The notes beneath the pieces were generated by a model, which saw only the letters and a program-made list of their open reading frames with translations, ran no database searches and was not told the origin of the DNA. A DNA stretch of 64,000 nucleotides from positions 248,001-312,000 of the forward strand of contig CAWHQP010000002.1 in NCBI GenBank assembly GCA_963831535.1, given 5' to 3'. The DNA is from Bog-756 sp963831535 (GTDB lineage Bacteria; Actinomycetota; Acidimicrobiia; Acidimicrobiales; RAAP-2). This document shows, one piece after another, positions 1-9,291 of this stretch (within the stretch, counting starts at the first letter, position 1; every line of letters begins with the position of its first letter). Position numbers and translations under genes: made by a program.

Positions 1-748
1 CCGGACGACCGACGGCAACCGGCAGGTGGCCGAGCGAGAGGAGTGAGCCGACCGCCGCCGGGACCATGCACACGGCCAGGAGCAGCTCGGCCTGCTGGAA
101 CACCATGATGCTGCTGGCGGCAACGTACAGCCCGACGCCCACCACGGTGACCGCGCTCAACCCACTCCCCCCGAGGATCCAACAGGCCGCGGCGGCGACG
201 CCCAGGCACGCCAGAACGGTGACCACCAGCGAACCGAAGGCCACCAGGGCGTCGCTCCGGGAGTCCTTCCGACCCAGCAGCGTCCAGGCGCACGTGGCGG
301 CGGCCTGGCTGGTGCCCCACGCCACGGTCAAGCCGACCGGAAGCACCCACCAGCTGAGCCTCAGAGCGAAGCCGCTGACCACCACCGGGAGGAAGAGGGC
401 GGGAAGCGCGTAGAGCGCGCCCCGCAGCAGGTCCACCGGTCCACCGCTGGGTGGGAGTTCGGGGACCGGCGGTGCCACCTCGTGGAACGGCAGGACGCGG
501 TAGATGGCCTCGGCGGTGGTGAACACGTCGGTGTAGCCGAAGGTGTCCACCGCCACCTGGCTGCTCACACCGTGGGACTCGAGACGTGCGGCAATCTCCA
601 CGGGGTCGACGGCAGCCCCGCACGCCTCGGACAAGAGGGGGTCATCGGATACCCACGAGGTGATCCGATTGAGCCGTTCCACTCCGGAGAGCCTCTGGGC
701 CCGGTGAACCGACGCGGGCTCGGACCACTGCCGTGGCGATCTGCTCAT
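1..748 (-). CDS. Multi-pass membrane protein of polysaccharide locus (partial)
   Basis: This gene runs off the left edge, so its C-terminus is missing; 249 codons are visible. Its ATG overlaps the stop of the PelF-like gene in a TGATG arrangement, which fixes the start and suggests translational coupling. The N-terminus is a soluble stretch of about 125 residues containing 'ESHGVSSQVAVDTFGYTDVF', a motif I have seen in uncharacterised actinobacterial membrane proteins. Several hydrophobic segments follow (for example LPALFLPVVVSGFAL and LVVTVLACLGVAAAACWIL). Position and topology suggest a membrane partner of the glycosyltransferase, in the role PelG plays in Pel systems, but I see no sequence motif that proves this. 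Confidence 0.6.
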   Translation of the reverse strand, partial: MSRSPRQWSEPASVHRAQRLSGVERLNRITSWVSDDPLLSEACGAAVDPVEIAARLESHGVSSQVAVDTFGYTDVFTTAEAIYRVLPFHEVAPPVPELPPSGGPVDLLRGALYALPALFLPVVVSGFALRLSWWVLPVGLTVAWGTSQAAATCAWTLLGRKDSRSDALVAFGSLVVTVLACLGVAAAACWILGGSGLSAVTVVGVGLYVAASSIMVFQQAELLLAVCMVPAAVGSLLSLGHLPVAVGRP

Positions 749-2244
749 CAGGACGCCGCCGACAGCATCTCGTCACCGGACTCGGTGGGGAGTTCCGCCA
801 GATCGCCCACGATCCGGGCCCCGGCGCTCCGGTCGAACACCGTGCGGTAGGCATCGCCATAATCGGCCAGGTTCTGCTCCAGGGTGAACTCGGCCAGCAC
901 GCGGGCTCGCGCCGCCCGGGCCATGGACCGGCGGTACTCCGGGTCGGTGAGTAGGTCGAGACAGGCTTCTGCCGTTCGTTCCGGGTTCTGCGGTGGGACG
1001 ATCACACCGGCGTCTCCGGAAGCTTCGGCCACGCCGCCCACATCTGTGGCCACGGTGGCCATACCCGAGGCCATGGCCTCGATGAGGCTGTAGGGGAAGC
1101 CCTCCGAGATGCTGGTCAGGAGGACCACGTGCCCGGAATGGTAGGCCTCGACCACCGACTCGGTCTGCCCTTCGAACGTGGCGAACGCCTCCAGTCCGAG
1201 ACGATCGCGCAGGGCGACGCACCGGTCGAAATAGGCCGCGTTCTCCTCGGACACACCGCCGTACATGCGGAGCCGCGCCGTCGGAAGCTCTTTGTGAACG
1301 AGGGCGAAGGCCTCGATCAACGTCTCGACGTCCTTCAGGGGACCGATACGACCCATCCAGACCAGGGTGGGGAGCTCAGGCTCGGTGGTGCCGGCGGTGA
1401 AGTGGTCGGTGTCGACGCCGTTGTAGATGGTCCGGATGCGCTCCGGATCAGCCCCGTTGGCCTCCTGCCACCGACGGTTGTAGTCGCACACTGGAGCGAT
1501 GGTCCCGGCGATCTGGTAGCCGGCCCAGGCCAGGTGCTTGTAGAAGCGCAGCATGAGTGAGCGGACGGCAAACGAGAACTTGTCCGGTGCATAGGAGAAG
1601 TAGCGCTCACGGAGGTAGATCCCGTGCTCACTGAGCACGAGCGGGGTCTCCTCGGACCAGTGCGCGCTCAGCGCCATCAGGATGGAGAGCCCGTTGGCCG
1701 ATGCGTGGCACAGATCGGCCCGGGGTGGGGAGACAAAGAGGGGGCGCAGAAGGTGGTCGAGGTGGTCGAGGACCTGGCTGGCATCGTGCACGGTCACCGG
1801 ACCCACATCGGAGACGAACTCCCGGTCGCCCGGCGTGGTGTCCTGCATAGCGCCCAGCAGCACCTCGAGTGACTCCCGGGTGCGCAACGCCCCGGCCATC
1901 GGCACCTCCCGGGCCAACTGGTAGAGCCGGTGGATGGCGTCGAGGAACTGTGCCTCACCGTCCACCCGGGCCATCGACTGGGCCAGCTGTTGGAAAGCAG
2001 ACCGCAGATCAGCCGACTGGTGGAGCGGGTGCCGGGACTCGGGCCCTGCTCCCCACAGTGGGACGGCATGAACGGCGACCACGTTCTCCGGGATAGTCCA
2101 GATGATCTCGTTGTCGTCCCCTGGGGTGATGGCGTGGATCGTGAATCGGTGCGCGTCCAGTCCTCGGATCAACTGATCACACCACACGCTCACGCCACCC
2201 GACTTGTGCGGGTAGGTGGCCTCGGTGAGGAGGGCTATATCCAT
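748..2244 (-). CDS. pelF: PelF-like GT4 glycosyltransferase
   Basis: Predicted cytosolic family 4 glycosyltransferase (498 aa) that would elongate an exopolysaccharide from nucleotide sugars. The start 'MDIALLTEATYPHKSGGVS' is the characteristic beginning of PelF proteins, so the longer open frame upstream is not used. The C-terminal GT4 domain shows 'GRIGPLKDVETLIEAF' near residue 298 and 'EGFPYSLIEAMASGM' followed by 'TDVGGVAE' near 380-405, the nucleotide-sugar binding region with the EX7E-type glutamates. The neighbouring downstream gene is a membrane protein, and the divergent gene is a secreted deacetylase-like protein, consistent with a Pel-like or galactosaminogalactan-like polymer. 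The substrate is inferred, not shown. Confidence 0.85.
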   Translation of the reverse strand: MDIALLTEATYPHKSGGVSVWCDQLIRGLDAHRFTIHAITPGDDNEIIWTIPENVVAVHAVPLWGAGPESRHPLHQSADLRSAFQQLAQSMARVDGEAQFLDAIHRLYQLAREVPMAGALRTRESLEVLLGAMQDTTPGDREFVSDVGPVTVHDASQVLDHLDHLLRPLFVSPPRADLCHASANGLSILMALSAHWSEETPLVLSEHGIYLRERYFSYAPDKFSFAVRSLMLRFYKHLAWAGYQIAGTIAPVCDYNRRWQEANGADPERIRTIYNGVDTDHFTAGTTEPELPTLVWMGRIGPLKDVETLIEAFALVHKELPTARLRMYGGVSEENAAYFDRCVALRDRLGLEAFATFEGQTESVVEAYHSGHVVLLTSISEGFPYSLIEAMASGMATVATDVGGVAEASGDAGVIVPPQNPERTAEACLDLLTDPEYRRSMARAARARVLAEFTLEQNLADYGDAYRTVFDRSAGARIVGDLAELPTESGDEMLSAAS

Positions 2245-2750
2245 GGAACACCAATCCGTGGACAACCAGCTCGACGGTTGGCCGGCGGCAGGGGTGGCCG
2301 GGCATGTGCTGTGACGCGTGCGTTCGCTTTCATCGTTGGCTACGACAGTACGGACGGTGGGAGACGCTGGATACCCCCGACTTTCGGAGCGGGCACTCGG
2401 TGCCGAAGGACGCCTACGGGCTGACGACCCCGGTGTCAGCGACACCGACCCTGGCGCTAGGGAGTCCCCACCCTCGCGATAGTGCCGGAATACCAGTGGT
2501 GGCGCTTCATCGCCCCGGCGATGACGGTCGCCCACGTGTCGCATCCACACCGCGGGGCTGCATACGTTTCCATGTCGCGCCACACCGGACAACGCTCCAT
2601 CCGCGTGCTCGGTCACTATCGACCGGGCATCCAGTTCGAAAGTGCAGGGTGTCACGCGGGCAGTGCAGGGTAGAGATGGGAGACCTGGCGGCTTACCGTT
2701 CCCAGTGGCTTTGCGGGCAGAGGGCACGCGGCCAAAGGATGAGCGATCCC
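2245..2750. other. Divergent intergenic region, no gene seen
   Basis: This 506-bp gap separates the PelF-like gene from the secreted deacetylase and should hold both promoters. An open frame crosses it in phase with the secreted protein, but its translation lacks a signal peptide and looks like noncoding sequence. A short direct repeat, GCAGTGCAGGGT-like, occurs near 2640 and 2660. I could not recognise a riboswitch or a convincing -35/-10 pair. Confidence 0.4.
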
Positions 2751-5700
2751 ATGACCCGATTCCGTCAGCCCATTACCAAGGTCATCACCACCACCGTGAT
2801 GGCGTGCCTTCTGGCCGCCACACTGCTGTCGGTAGGCACCCGGCCGGCGGCGGCGGCGTCCCCGCCCCAACTCGACCTGCGGATCCTCCTCGTCGCCGAC
2901 GCCGCCACCCAGGGCAGTACGACCGCGGCGTGGCAGTCCACACTCAGTAACGATGGCGTTGCTTACACCCTGGTGAACGCCTCGGGGCCCTACGGGTCCG
3001 AGACCGTCTCCCTCCCTTCGCTCTCGTCGGGATCGACGGGGAACTTCAACGGCGTGGTCATCACCGATGCACCGGCCGGATTCGCCGCCGGACAGCTCAA
3101 TGCCCTCTACGGCTACGAGTCCCAGTTCGGGGTGCGTCAGATCGACGGGTCGGCCTACCCTTCACCCGCCCTCGGTCAGACCGCGGTGGCCGGTGCCAGC
3201 CAGACCCTCGACAACACCACCGCCTCGCTGACCGTCGCCGGCCTGGCCGGACTGCCCGCCTTGAAGGGGACACTCCCATTCGCCGCCGGAACCTTCGGCA
3301 CCCCGGCTACCGCCGAGACCGGATCGCCCTTCACCCCGTGGATCGAGAACAGCGCCGGCCAGTCACTCGGCGGCGTCTATCAGCATCCCAGCGTGGACTC
3401 CGACCTCCAGGCCGGAGTGACCGAGCTCAGTCTCAACTTCAACTACAACGCCAACCAGATCCAGTGGCTGCTGCTGGCCCCCGGGCTGATCGACTGGGTG
3501 ACCCAGGACACCCACCTCGGACTGTCGCGGAACTACTTCGGCCAGGACGTTGACGACGTGTTCATCGCCGATAACGAGTGGAGCACGCAGTACCAGTGCA
3601 CACCCGGGGCCCAGGATCCGCCCGACTACACCTGCCCGGCCGGCGTGGACAACAACCCGGCCGACACCCCTCCCGACGTCCAGATGTCCGCTGCCGATGT
3701 GGCCTACGTCACCAACTGGGAGGCGCAGACCGGCATCAAGCTGAACCTGGCCTTCAACGCCGTGGGGGCGTGCACGGGGCCGACCGCGTCCACCGCCGTC
3801 TGCAACGGCTCCACGACCGAGAGCGGACCCGGTGAGAACGGGAAGACCTACACCGACCCGGGCTACGTGATCGATTCCACCATGCCCGATGACGCCGCCT
3901 TCGTCGACGCCCTGCTCGGGGCCAAGGCCGACTTCAACTGGATCACCCACACCTGGAGCCATGAGTTCCTCGGCTGCAACGTCTGGCAGCCCCAGGCCCT
4001 CACCAGCGTGACGCCCAACGCCTCGGGCGGCTCCTTCAGTGCCGGCACCTACAGCTACGAGATCACCGCCGCCACCGCCTACGGCGAGTCCGAGCCCTCA
4101 CTGCCCCAGTCGGCCACCGTGGCCACCGGCGGCTCGGTCACCCTCAGCTGGCCCGACGCCACCAACGGGGTGGGCACCGACGGGACCCCGGGCCCGACCC
4201 TGGCCCAACTGGAAGCGGACCACGATGCCGGGACCGGCTCCGGCTTCTGGGGCTACAACGTCTACCGCGAGGACCCCGGTACGACCATCTACGGTCTGGT
4301 TGGCCAGGTGGCGGAGAGCGGGGCCACCCCGACCTACAGCTTCACCGACACGGGAGCCACCGCCCCCGGGGACGCGCCGGGTTCGTCGGACTCCTTCCCC
4401 ACGGCGACCGACCCGGGCATCGACTGCTCGAGTACACCGGGCAGCTGGGACCCGGCCACCGATCCGTCCGGCACCACCGATGACTCCATCGACACAGAAA
4501 TCGGCCTGGACCAGGCCTTCGCCGCCGCCAACGCCATCCCCAACTACACCCCGGCCGCCGTCGTCACCGGCGAGCACTCCGGCCTCGAGAACCCGAACAT
4601 CACCTCCGCCTTCGCCGGCGTCGGCATCACCACCTTCGCCGCCGACGGTTCCCGGCAGTCGGCACCGTACTCGCTGGGGGCGGCCAACTCCTCACCCCGC
4701 TACCCGACCAACATCTACTACAACGCCGACAACTGGACCGACGAGCTGAACGAGTACAACACCCTCTATGCCTCGACCACCACGCCGATCGGCAACGGCG
4801 AGTACGGCCACTGTGACGACACCTCGTCGACCACGTGCCTCAGCGCACCAGCCACCGAGGCCTCGCTGATCGCTTCGGAGACCGGCATCATGATGAACCA
4901 CATCCTGGCCAACAACCCTCGGGTCGACTACGCCCACCAGTCCAATCTGATTGGCTCCACCGACCCCGCCAACGGCTACACCCTCCTGACCACCCTGAGT
5001 GCCATGGAGAGTCTGTACACCAGCTACGAGAACACTTCCGCCCCTCTCGACCAGACGACTGACGTCACCGAGGCCCAGATTCTCGCCCAACAGTCGGCGT
5101 GGGCCGCGGCCGACACCGCCAATACGGTGACGGCCACCCTCGACGAGGCCACCGGGGTGGTCACTGTGACCAACTCGGGCACCACCGCGGTCGACGTGCC
5201 CCTCACCACACCGCAGGGCACCACACTGGCCGGCGGGGCCGCCTACGGCGAGTCGTACGCCGGCCAGCTGTCGACCTGGACGTCCGTCGCCCCCGGCACA
5301 CCGCTGGTGGTGGACGAGCACGTGGCACCCACCATCCTCAGCGCCGCCTCCGCCACCGCCACGGCGGGAACGCCCTTCACCACGACGATCACCACCACCG
5401 GTGAGCAGACCGCGGCCATCACCGAGGCCGGGGCCCTTCCCGCCGGGGTCTCCCTCACCGACAACGGCGACGGGACGGCCACCCTGGCCGGCACCCCCGG
5501 AGCCGGTACCGGCGGGAGCTATCCGATCACCATCACCGCCACCAACCCGACCGGAACGACCACCCAGGCCTACACCCTGACCAACGTCCAGGCTCCGGCC
5601 GTGACGAGCGCCCCGGCCTCCACCTTCTACACCGGGGTGAGCGGCACCTACACGGTGACCACCACCGGCTACCCCGTCGCCACCATCACCGAGACCGGTG

Positions 5701-7196
5701 CGCTTCCGGCCGGGATCTCGTTCACCGACAACGGAAACGGGACGGCCACCATCGCCGGCACCACGACGGCGGCAGCAGGGTCCTTCCCGGTGTCCGTCTC
5801 CGCTTCCAACAGCACCGGCAGTGTGGCCACGCTGGCTCTCGCCCTCACGGTGGCCACGTCGGGTCCCCCGACCATCACCAGTGGAGGAACGGCGTACTTC
5901 ACCCTTAACCAGTCCGGAGCCTTCGCCGTGACCACCACGGGAGCCCCCATCGCCTCGATCACCGAGGTGGGTGCCCTACCCGCCGGATTGACCATGGTCG
6001 ACGAGGGCAACGGGGAGGCACTGATCTCGGGCACTCCGACGGCCACCGGCACGGCCAGCCTGGCCGTCACGGCCACCAACGGCCAGGCCCCGGACGCCAC
6101 CCAGCCGCTCAGCATCATCGTGGGCAGCGCGCCGGCCGTGACCAGCAGCGCCTCGACCACCTTCGTGGCCGGGGGCCCGGACACCTTCACGGTGGCCACC
6201 TCCGGGTACCCGACACCCTCGCTCGGTGAGACCGGGACCCTGCCGGCGGGGATCACCTGGACCGACAACGGCGACGGGACGGCCACCCTGGCCGGCACCC
6301 CCGACGCCGTGACGTCGCCGGCGACCTACCCCATCACCATCCAGGCCACCGACGGCACGGGTTCGGTCACCCAGTCGTTCACACTGACCGTGGCCCCGGC
6401 CCCGGTCAGCGGCGGCACCATCCCGCCCGTCGGTACGCCTCCTGCGGTGACCCCGCCCACGGCCACGCCCACCTCGGCGCTGGCCGGCGGGGACCGGCTG
6501 GCCGCCACCCCCGACGGCCTGGGCTACTGGGTCGTGGGGACCAACGGCTCGGTCACCCCTTACGGGACGGCCACCAACTACGGCTCCATGGCCGGGCACG
6601 TCCTCAACCAGCCCATCGTGGGCGTGGCCTCGACGCCGGACGGGAAGGGCTACTGGCTGGTGGCCTCCGACGGTGGCATCTTCAGCTTCGGTGACGCCCA
6701 GTTCTACGGGTCCACCGGCAACATCAAGCTGAACAAGCCCATCGTGGGCATCACCGGCACCCCGGACGGGAAGGGCTACTGGATGGTGGCCTCCGACGGC
6801 GGCGTCTTCAGCTTCGGTGACGCCCAGTTCTACGGGTCCACCGGCAACATCAAGCTGAACAAGCCCATCGTGGGCATGGCCTCCGATCCGGACGGGAGCG
6901 GCTACTGGCTGGTGGCCTCCGACGGTGGCATCTTCAGCTTCGGTGACGCCCAGTTCTACGGGTCCACCGGCAACATCAAACTCAACAAGCCGGTCATGGG
7001 CATGGCCGCCGACCGCTCCGGTCACGGCTACTGGTTGGTGGCCTCCGACGGTGGCATCTTCACCTTCGGTGACGCCAGTTTCTACGGGTCGGGAGGGAGT
7101 TCGGGGCGCGCTGCGGTGGGGCTGATCGCCTCCCCGGACAGCTCGGGCTACGCCCTCATCGACTCCGACGGCACCCGCAGCAACTTCGGGTGGTGA
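2751..7196 (+). CDS. Secreted Agd3/PelA-like polysaccharide deacetylase with Ig-like and C-terminal repeats
   Basis: A 1481-residue exported protein. I chose the ATG at 2751 because AAAGGA lies 12 nt upstream and it begins a clean signal peptide (MTRFRQPITKV, hydrophobic VMACLLAATLLSV, AxA near residue 35). Residues about 40-620 hold a NodB-like deacetylase fold: 'FGQDVDDVF' near 265 and 'THTWSHE' near 398 fit the metal-binding Asp/His motifs, and 'GEHSG' lies near 607. The domain is split by a fibronectin-III-like insertion at about 415-560. Four Ig-like putative-adhesin repeats ('LPAGVSLTDNGDGTATLAGTP' type) follow at about 857-1217, then 42-residue repeats to the end. The architecture recalls fungal Agd3 (family CE18), which deacetylates a GalNAc polymer; beside PelF this suggests modification of a Pel-like polymer. 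Family assignment is by recall. Confidence 0.6.
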   Translation: MTRFRQPITKVITTTVMACLLAATLLSVGTRPAAAASPPQLDLRILLVADAATQGSTTAAWQSTLSNDGVAYTLVNASGPYGSETVSLPSLSSGSTGNFNGVVITDAPAGFAAGQLNALYGYESQFGVRQIDGSAYPSPALGQTAVAGASQTLDNTTASLTVAGLAGLPALKGTLPFAAGTFGTPATAETGSPFTPWIENSAGQSLGGVYQHPSVDSDLQAGVTELSLNFNYNANQIQWLLLAPGLIDWVTQDTHLGLSRNYFGQDVDDVFIADNEWSTQYQCTPGAQDPPDYTCPAGVDNNPADTPPDVQMSAADVAYVTNWEAQTGIKLNLAFNAVGACTGPTASTAVCNGSTTESGPGENGKTYTDPGYVIDSTMPDDAAFVDALLGAKADFNWITHTWSHEFLGCNVWQPQALTSVTPNASGGSFSAGTYSYEITAATAYGESEPSLPQSATVATGGSVTLSWPDATNGVGTDGTPGPTLAQLEADHDAGTGSGFWGYNVYREDPGTTIYGLVGQVAESGATPTYSFTDTGATAPGDAPGSSDSFPTATDPGIDCSSTPGSWDPATDPSGTTDDSIDTEIGLDQAFAAANAIPNYTPAAVVTGEHSGLENPNITSAFAGVGITTFAADGSRQSAPYSLGAANSSPRYPTNIYYNADNWTDELNEYNTLYASTTTPIGNGEYGHCDDTSSTTCLSAPATEASLIASETGIMMNHILANNPRVDYAHQSNLIGSTDPANGYTLLTTLSAMESLYTSYENTSAPLDQTTDVTEAQILAQQSAWAAADTANTVTATLDEATGVVTVTNSGTTAVDVPLTTPQGTTLAGGAAYGESYAGQLSTWTSVAPGTPLVVDEHVAPTILSAASATATAGTPFTTTITTTGEQTAAITEAGALPAGVSLTDNGDGTATLAGTPGAGTGGSYPITITATNPTGTTTQAYTLTNVQAPAVTSAPASTFYTGVSGTYTVTTTGYPVATITETGALPAGISFTDNGNGTATIAGTTTAAAGSFPVSVSASNSTGSVATLALALTVATSGPPTITSGGTAYFTLNQSGAFAVTTTGAPIASITEVGALPAGLTMVDEGNGEALISGTPTATGTASLAVTATNGQAPDATQPLSIIVGSAPAVTSSASTTFVAGGPDTFTVATSGYPTPSLGETGTLPAGITWTDNGDGTATLAGTPDAVTSPATYPITIQATDGTGSVTQSFTLTVAPAPVSGGTIPPVGTPPAVTPPTATPTSALAGGDRLAATPDGLGYWVVGTNGSVTPYGTATNYGSMAGHVLNQPIVGVASTPDGKGYWLVASDGGIFSFGDAQFYGSTGNIKLNKPIVGITGTPDGKGYWMVASDGGVFSFGDAQFYGSTGNIKLNKPIVGMASDPDGSGYWLVASDGGIFSFGDAQFYGSTGNIKLNKPVMGMAADRSGHGYWLVASDGGIFTFGDASFYGSGGSSGRAAVGLIASPDSSGYALIDSDGTRSNFGW
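6565..7190 (+). repeat. 126-bp in-frame tandem repeats
   Basis: The 3' end of the secreted deacetylase gene holds a tandem repeat with an exact 126-bp period: the string gtgacgcc recurs at 6691, 6817, 6943 and 7069. Each unit encodes 42 residues with the core 'GYWLVASDGGIFSFGDAQFY'. The middle copies are almost identical at the DNA level, which points to recent expansion or gene conversion. A more diverged copy precedes them (from about 6500). Such repeats resemble propeller or cell-wall binding modules of Acidimicrobiia surface proteins. Confidence 0.9.
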
Positions 7197-7217
7197 CGAT
7201 CAACAACTTCGGGTGGT
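7181..7217. repeat. 14-bp duplication across a stop codon
   Basis: CAACTTCGGGTGGT at 7181-7194 encodes the last residues of the secreted protein and is repeated exactly at 7204-7217, 23 bp later, where it is followed by TAG in place of TGA. Confidence 0.85.
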
Positions 7218-7404
7218 AGGGATACAGAGCGACCGGACCCCGGGGGGCGGTCGGGACGCTCCGGCCACCCGGACAGGTGGCCCCCGGTTCGGCGCTCACA
7301 GCCCGAATCGGGGGCCACCCCCGCGTCCCCCCGGCAACGACCGGACCGTGCCGACAGCGACCGCCCGGTAGCCTGGAGGCGAGGGGAGCCCGAGAGGAGG
7401 CGCC

Positions 7405-7611
7405 ATGGGCCGAGGAGGCCGATCCGACCGTGATGCCGGTGCCACCCCGTCGGGCGACGACCGGGTCGATGAGATGGTGGAGGAGTCCTTCCCGGCCAGC
7501 GACCCGCCCACCGGATGGGCCGGTGAGGACCCGAGGGACCTGCTCGGGCCTCAGGAGAGCGACTCGTCGAGTTCCCCCAACGACCGGATGAGCTCGAGAT
7601 TGGCCGAGTAG
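7405..7611 (+). CDS. Small ESFPASDPP-motif protein
   Basis: A 68-residue protein preceded by a strong AGGAGG 4 nt before its ATG. It contains 'VDEMVEESFPASDPPTGW', a motif shared by many short uncharacterised bacterial proteins. The function of these proteins is unknown. The last 61 bp overlap the 3' end of the oppositely oriented ThDP-enzyme gene. The conserved motif and ribosome binding site make a real gene likely despite the size. Confidence 0.65.
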   Translation: MGRGGRSDRDAGATPSGDDRVDEMVEESFPASDPPTGWAGEDPRDLLGPQESDSSSSPNDRMSSRLAE

Positions 7612-9213
7612 TCGACCGGACAGGCGATGACCGAGACCGTGTCGGCCGTCAGCGCCTCCCGCAGGGTGGGCAGGAGTTCGCCGGCACTGTCGATCCGGTA
7701 GCCCGCCGCACCGAAGCTCTCGGCGTAGGCCACGAAGTCCGGGTTGCCGAACGTGGTGTCGACGTCATGGCCCAGCTCGAGATCCATCTTCCAGCTGATC
7801 AGGCCGTAGGCGTCGTCCACCCAGATGAGGATGACCATGGCGATCCCCTCCCGCAGGGCGGTCTCGATCTCCTGGGAGTTCATGAGGAAGGCCCCATCAC
7901 CGGTGGCCACCAGCACCTTGGCCTCCGGCCGGGCGATCTTGGCGCCGATGGCACCGGGCACGGTCCAGGCCATGGTGGACAGTCCGTTGGAGATCAGACA
8001 GGTGTTGGGGGCGTAGGTGGGGTACAGCCGGGCCATCCACATCTTGAGGGCCCCGGTGTCCACCAGCACGATGTCGTCCCGGCCGAGGGCGGCCCGGGTG
8101 TCGGCCACGATGCGGGCCGGTGCCAACGGGAACCGGGCGTCCTTGCTGCCCCGGTCCAGCTCCTCGGCCAACAGGCCGCGGATGCTGAACTCGCCGGCGC
8201 TCCCGTCGAAGCGCCGGTCGACGGCCCGGCCCAGCGCGTCGAGGCTGGCGCCGATGTCGGCCTGGAGGCCCACGGACACGTCGTAGTGCCGGTCCACCTC
8301 GGCCGGGAACCGGTGGATGTGGATGATCTCCTTGTCCCCCCGCGGGTTGATCCGCACCGGGTCGAACTCCTGGAGCTCGTAGCCGACCGTCACCACCACG
8401 TCGGCCTGGTCGAAGCCGAAGTTGACGTAGTCGTGGCGCATGAACCCGATGGCCCCGAGGGCCAGGGGATGGTCGTCGGGGAACACGCCCTTTGCCGTGG
8501 AAGGTGGTGGCCACCGACACCCCCAGCTTCTCGGCGAACCGAGCAATGGCGTCGCCTGCTCCCGCCCGGGTGGCCCCGTGACCGGCCAGCACCACCGGGT
8601 TGACCGCGGACTCGAGGATGGTCGCGGCCCGGGACACCTGCTCACGGGACGGGTCGTCGGATCGGGGGACGTTGACCGGCAGGGGCCGGGCGTCCCCGGG
8701 AGCCCGCGCCTTCTCCACGTCCTCGGGCACGGCCAGGTACACCGCACCCGGTCGCTCGGTCTGAGCCAGCTTGAAGGCCTTGCGGATCATCTCGGGCGCC
8801 GCCCCGGGTGTGGCCATCAGCGCCGACCACTTGGTCACCGGCGCGAACATCGACACCAGATCGACGCCCTGATGGGACTCCTTGTAGCTCCGGTGCATGC
8901 CCACCTGGGCGCTCAGGGCCACCACCGGGGTGGAGTTGGTCGTGGCGTCGGCCACACCGAGCAGGAGGTTGATGGCCCCCGGTCCGAGCGTGGCCGAGCA
9001 CACCCCGGCCCGACCGGTGAGCCGCCCGTAGGTCTCGGCCATGAACGAGGCGGCCTGCTCGTGGCGGACCAGTACGTAGCGGATGGGCGAGCGGGACAGC
9101 GCCTCGACCAGATGGATGTTCTCCTCGCCGGGAATGCCGAACACGTGGCTGACGCCCTCCACCTCGAGGCACCGCACCATCAGTTCGGCCACGCTGGGCT
9201 GGGATTCGCTCAT
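7551..9213 (-). CDS. Acetolactate synthase-like ThDP enzyme (one frameshift)
   Basis: About 553 codons of a thiamine-diphosphate enzyme of the acetolactate synthase large-subunit type. The N-terminal part reads MSESQPSVAELMVRCLEVEG and contains 'FGIPGEENIHL' and the catalytic glutamate in 'VRHEQAASFMAE'. The C-terminal part carries the cofactor motif 'GDGAFLMNSQEIETAL'. The two halves lie in different frames. The break falls at about 8486-8490, where AAAGGGC carries one extra base after 'FHGKG', and translation resumes as 'VFPDDHPLALGAIGF'. No small regulatory subunit is adjacent, which fits a catabolic AlsS-type or another pyruvate-decarboxylating enzyme better than the biosynthetic IlvBN pair. 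The single indel may be a sequencing error. Confidence 0.75.
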
Positions 9214-9291
9214 TGGCAGCCAGACTAGGGGACGGTTCCGGCGGCCCCGGCGACAGGTCGGGGACCGCACCGGCCGGCGTGACCCGGACGT

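Noticed and set aside
2304..2750. N-terminal extension of the secreted deacetylase frame
   Set aside because: It would bury the signal peptide internally and has no ribosome site; the ATG at 2751 gives a proper signal sequence.
6565..7190. Possible CRISPR array
   Set aside because: The repeats are 126 bp, contiguous, in frame and coding; no spacers.
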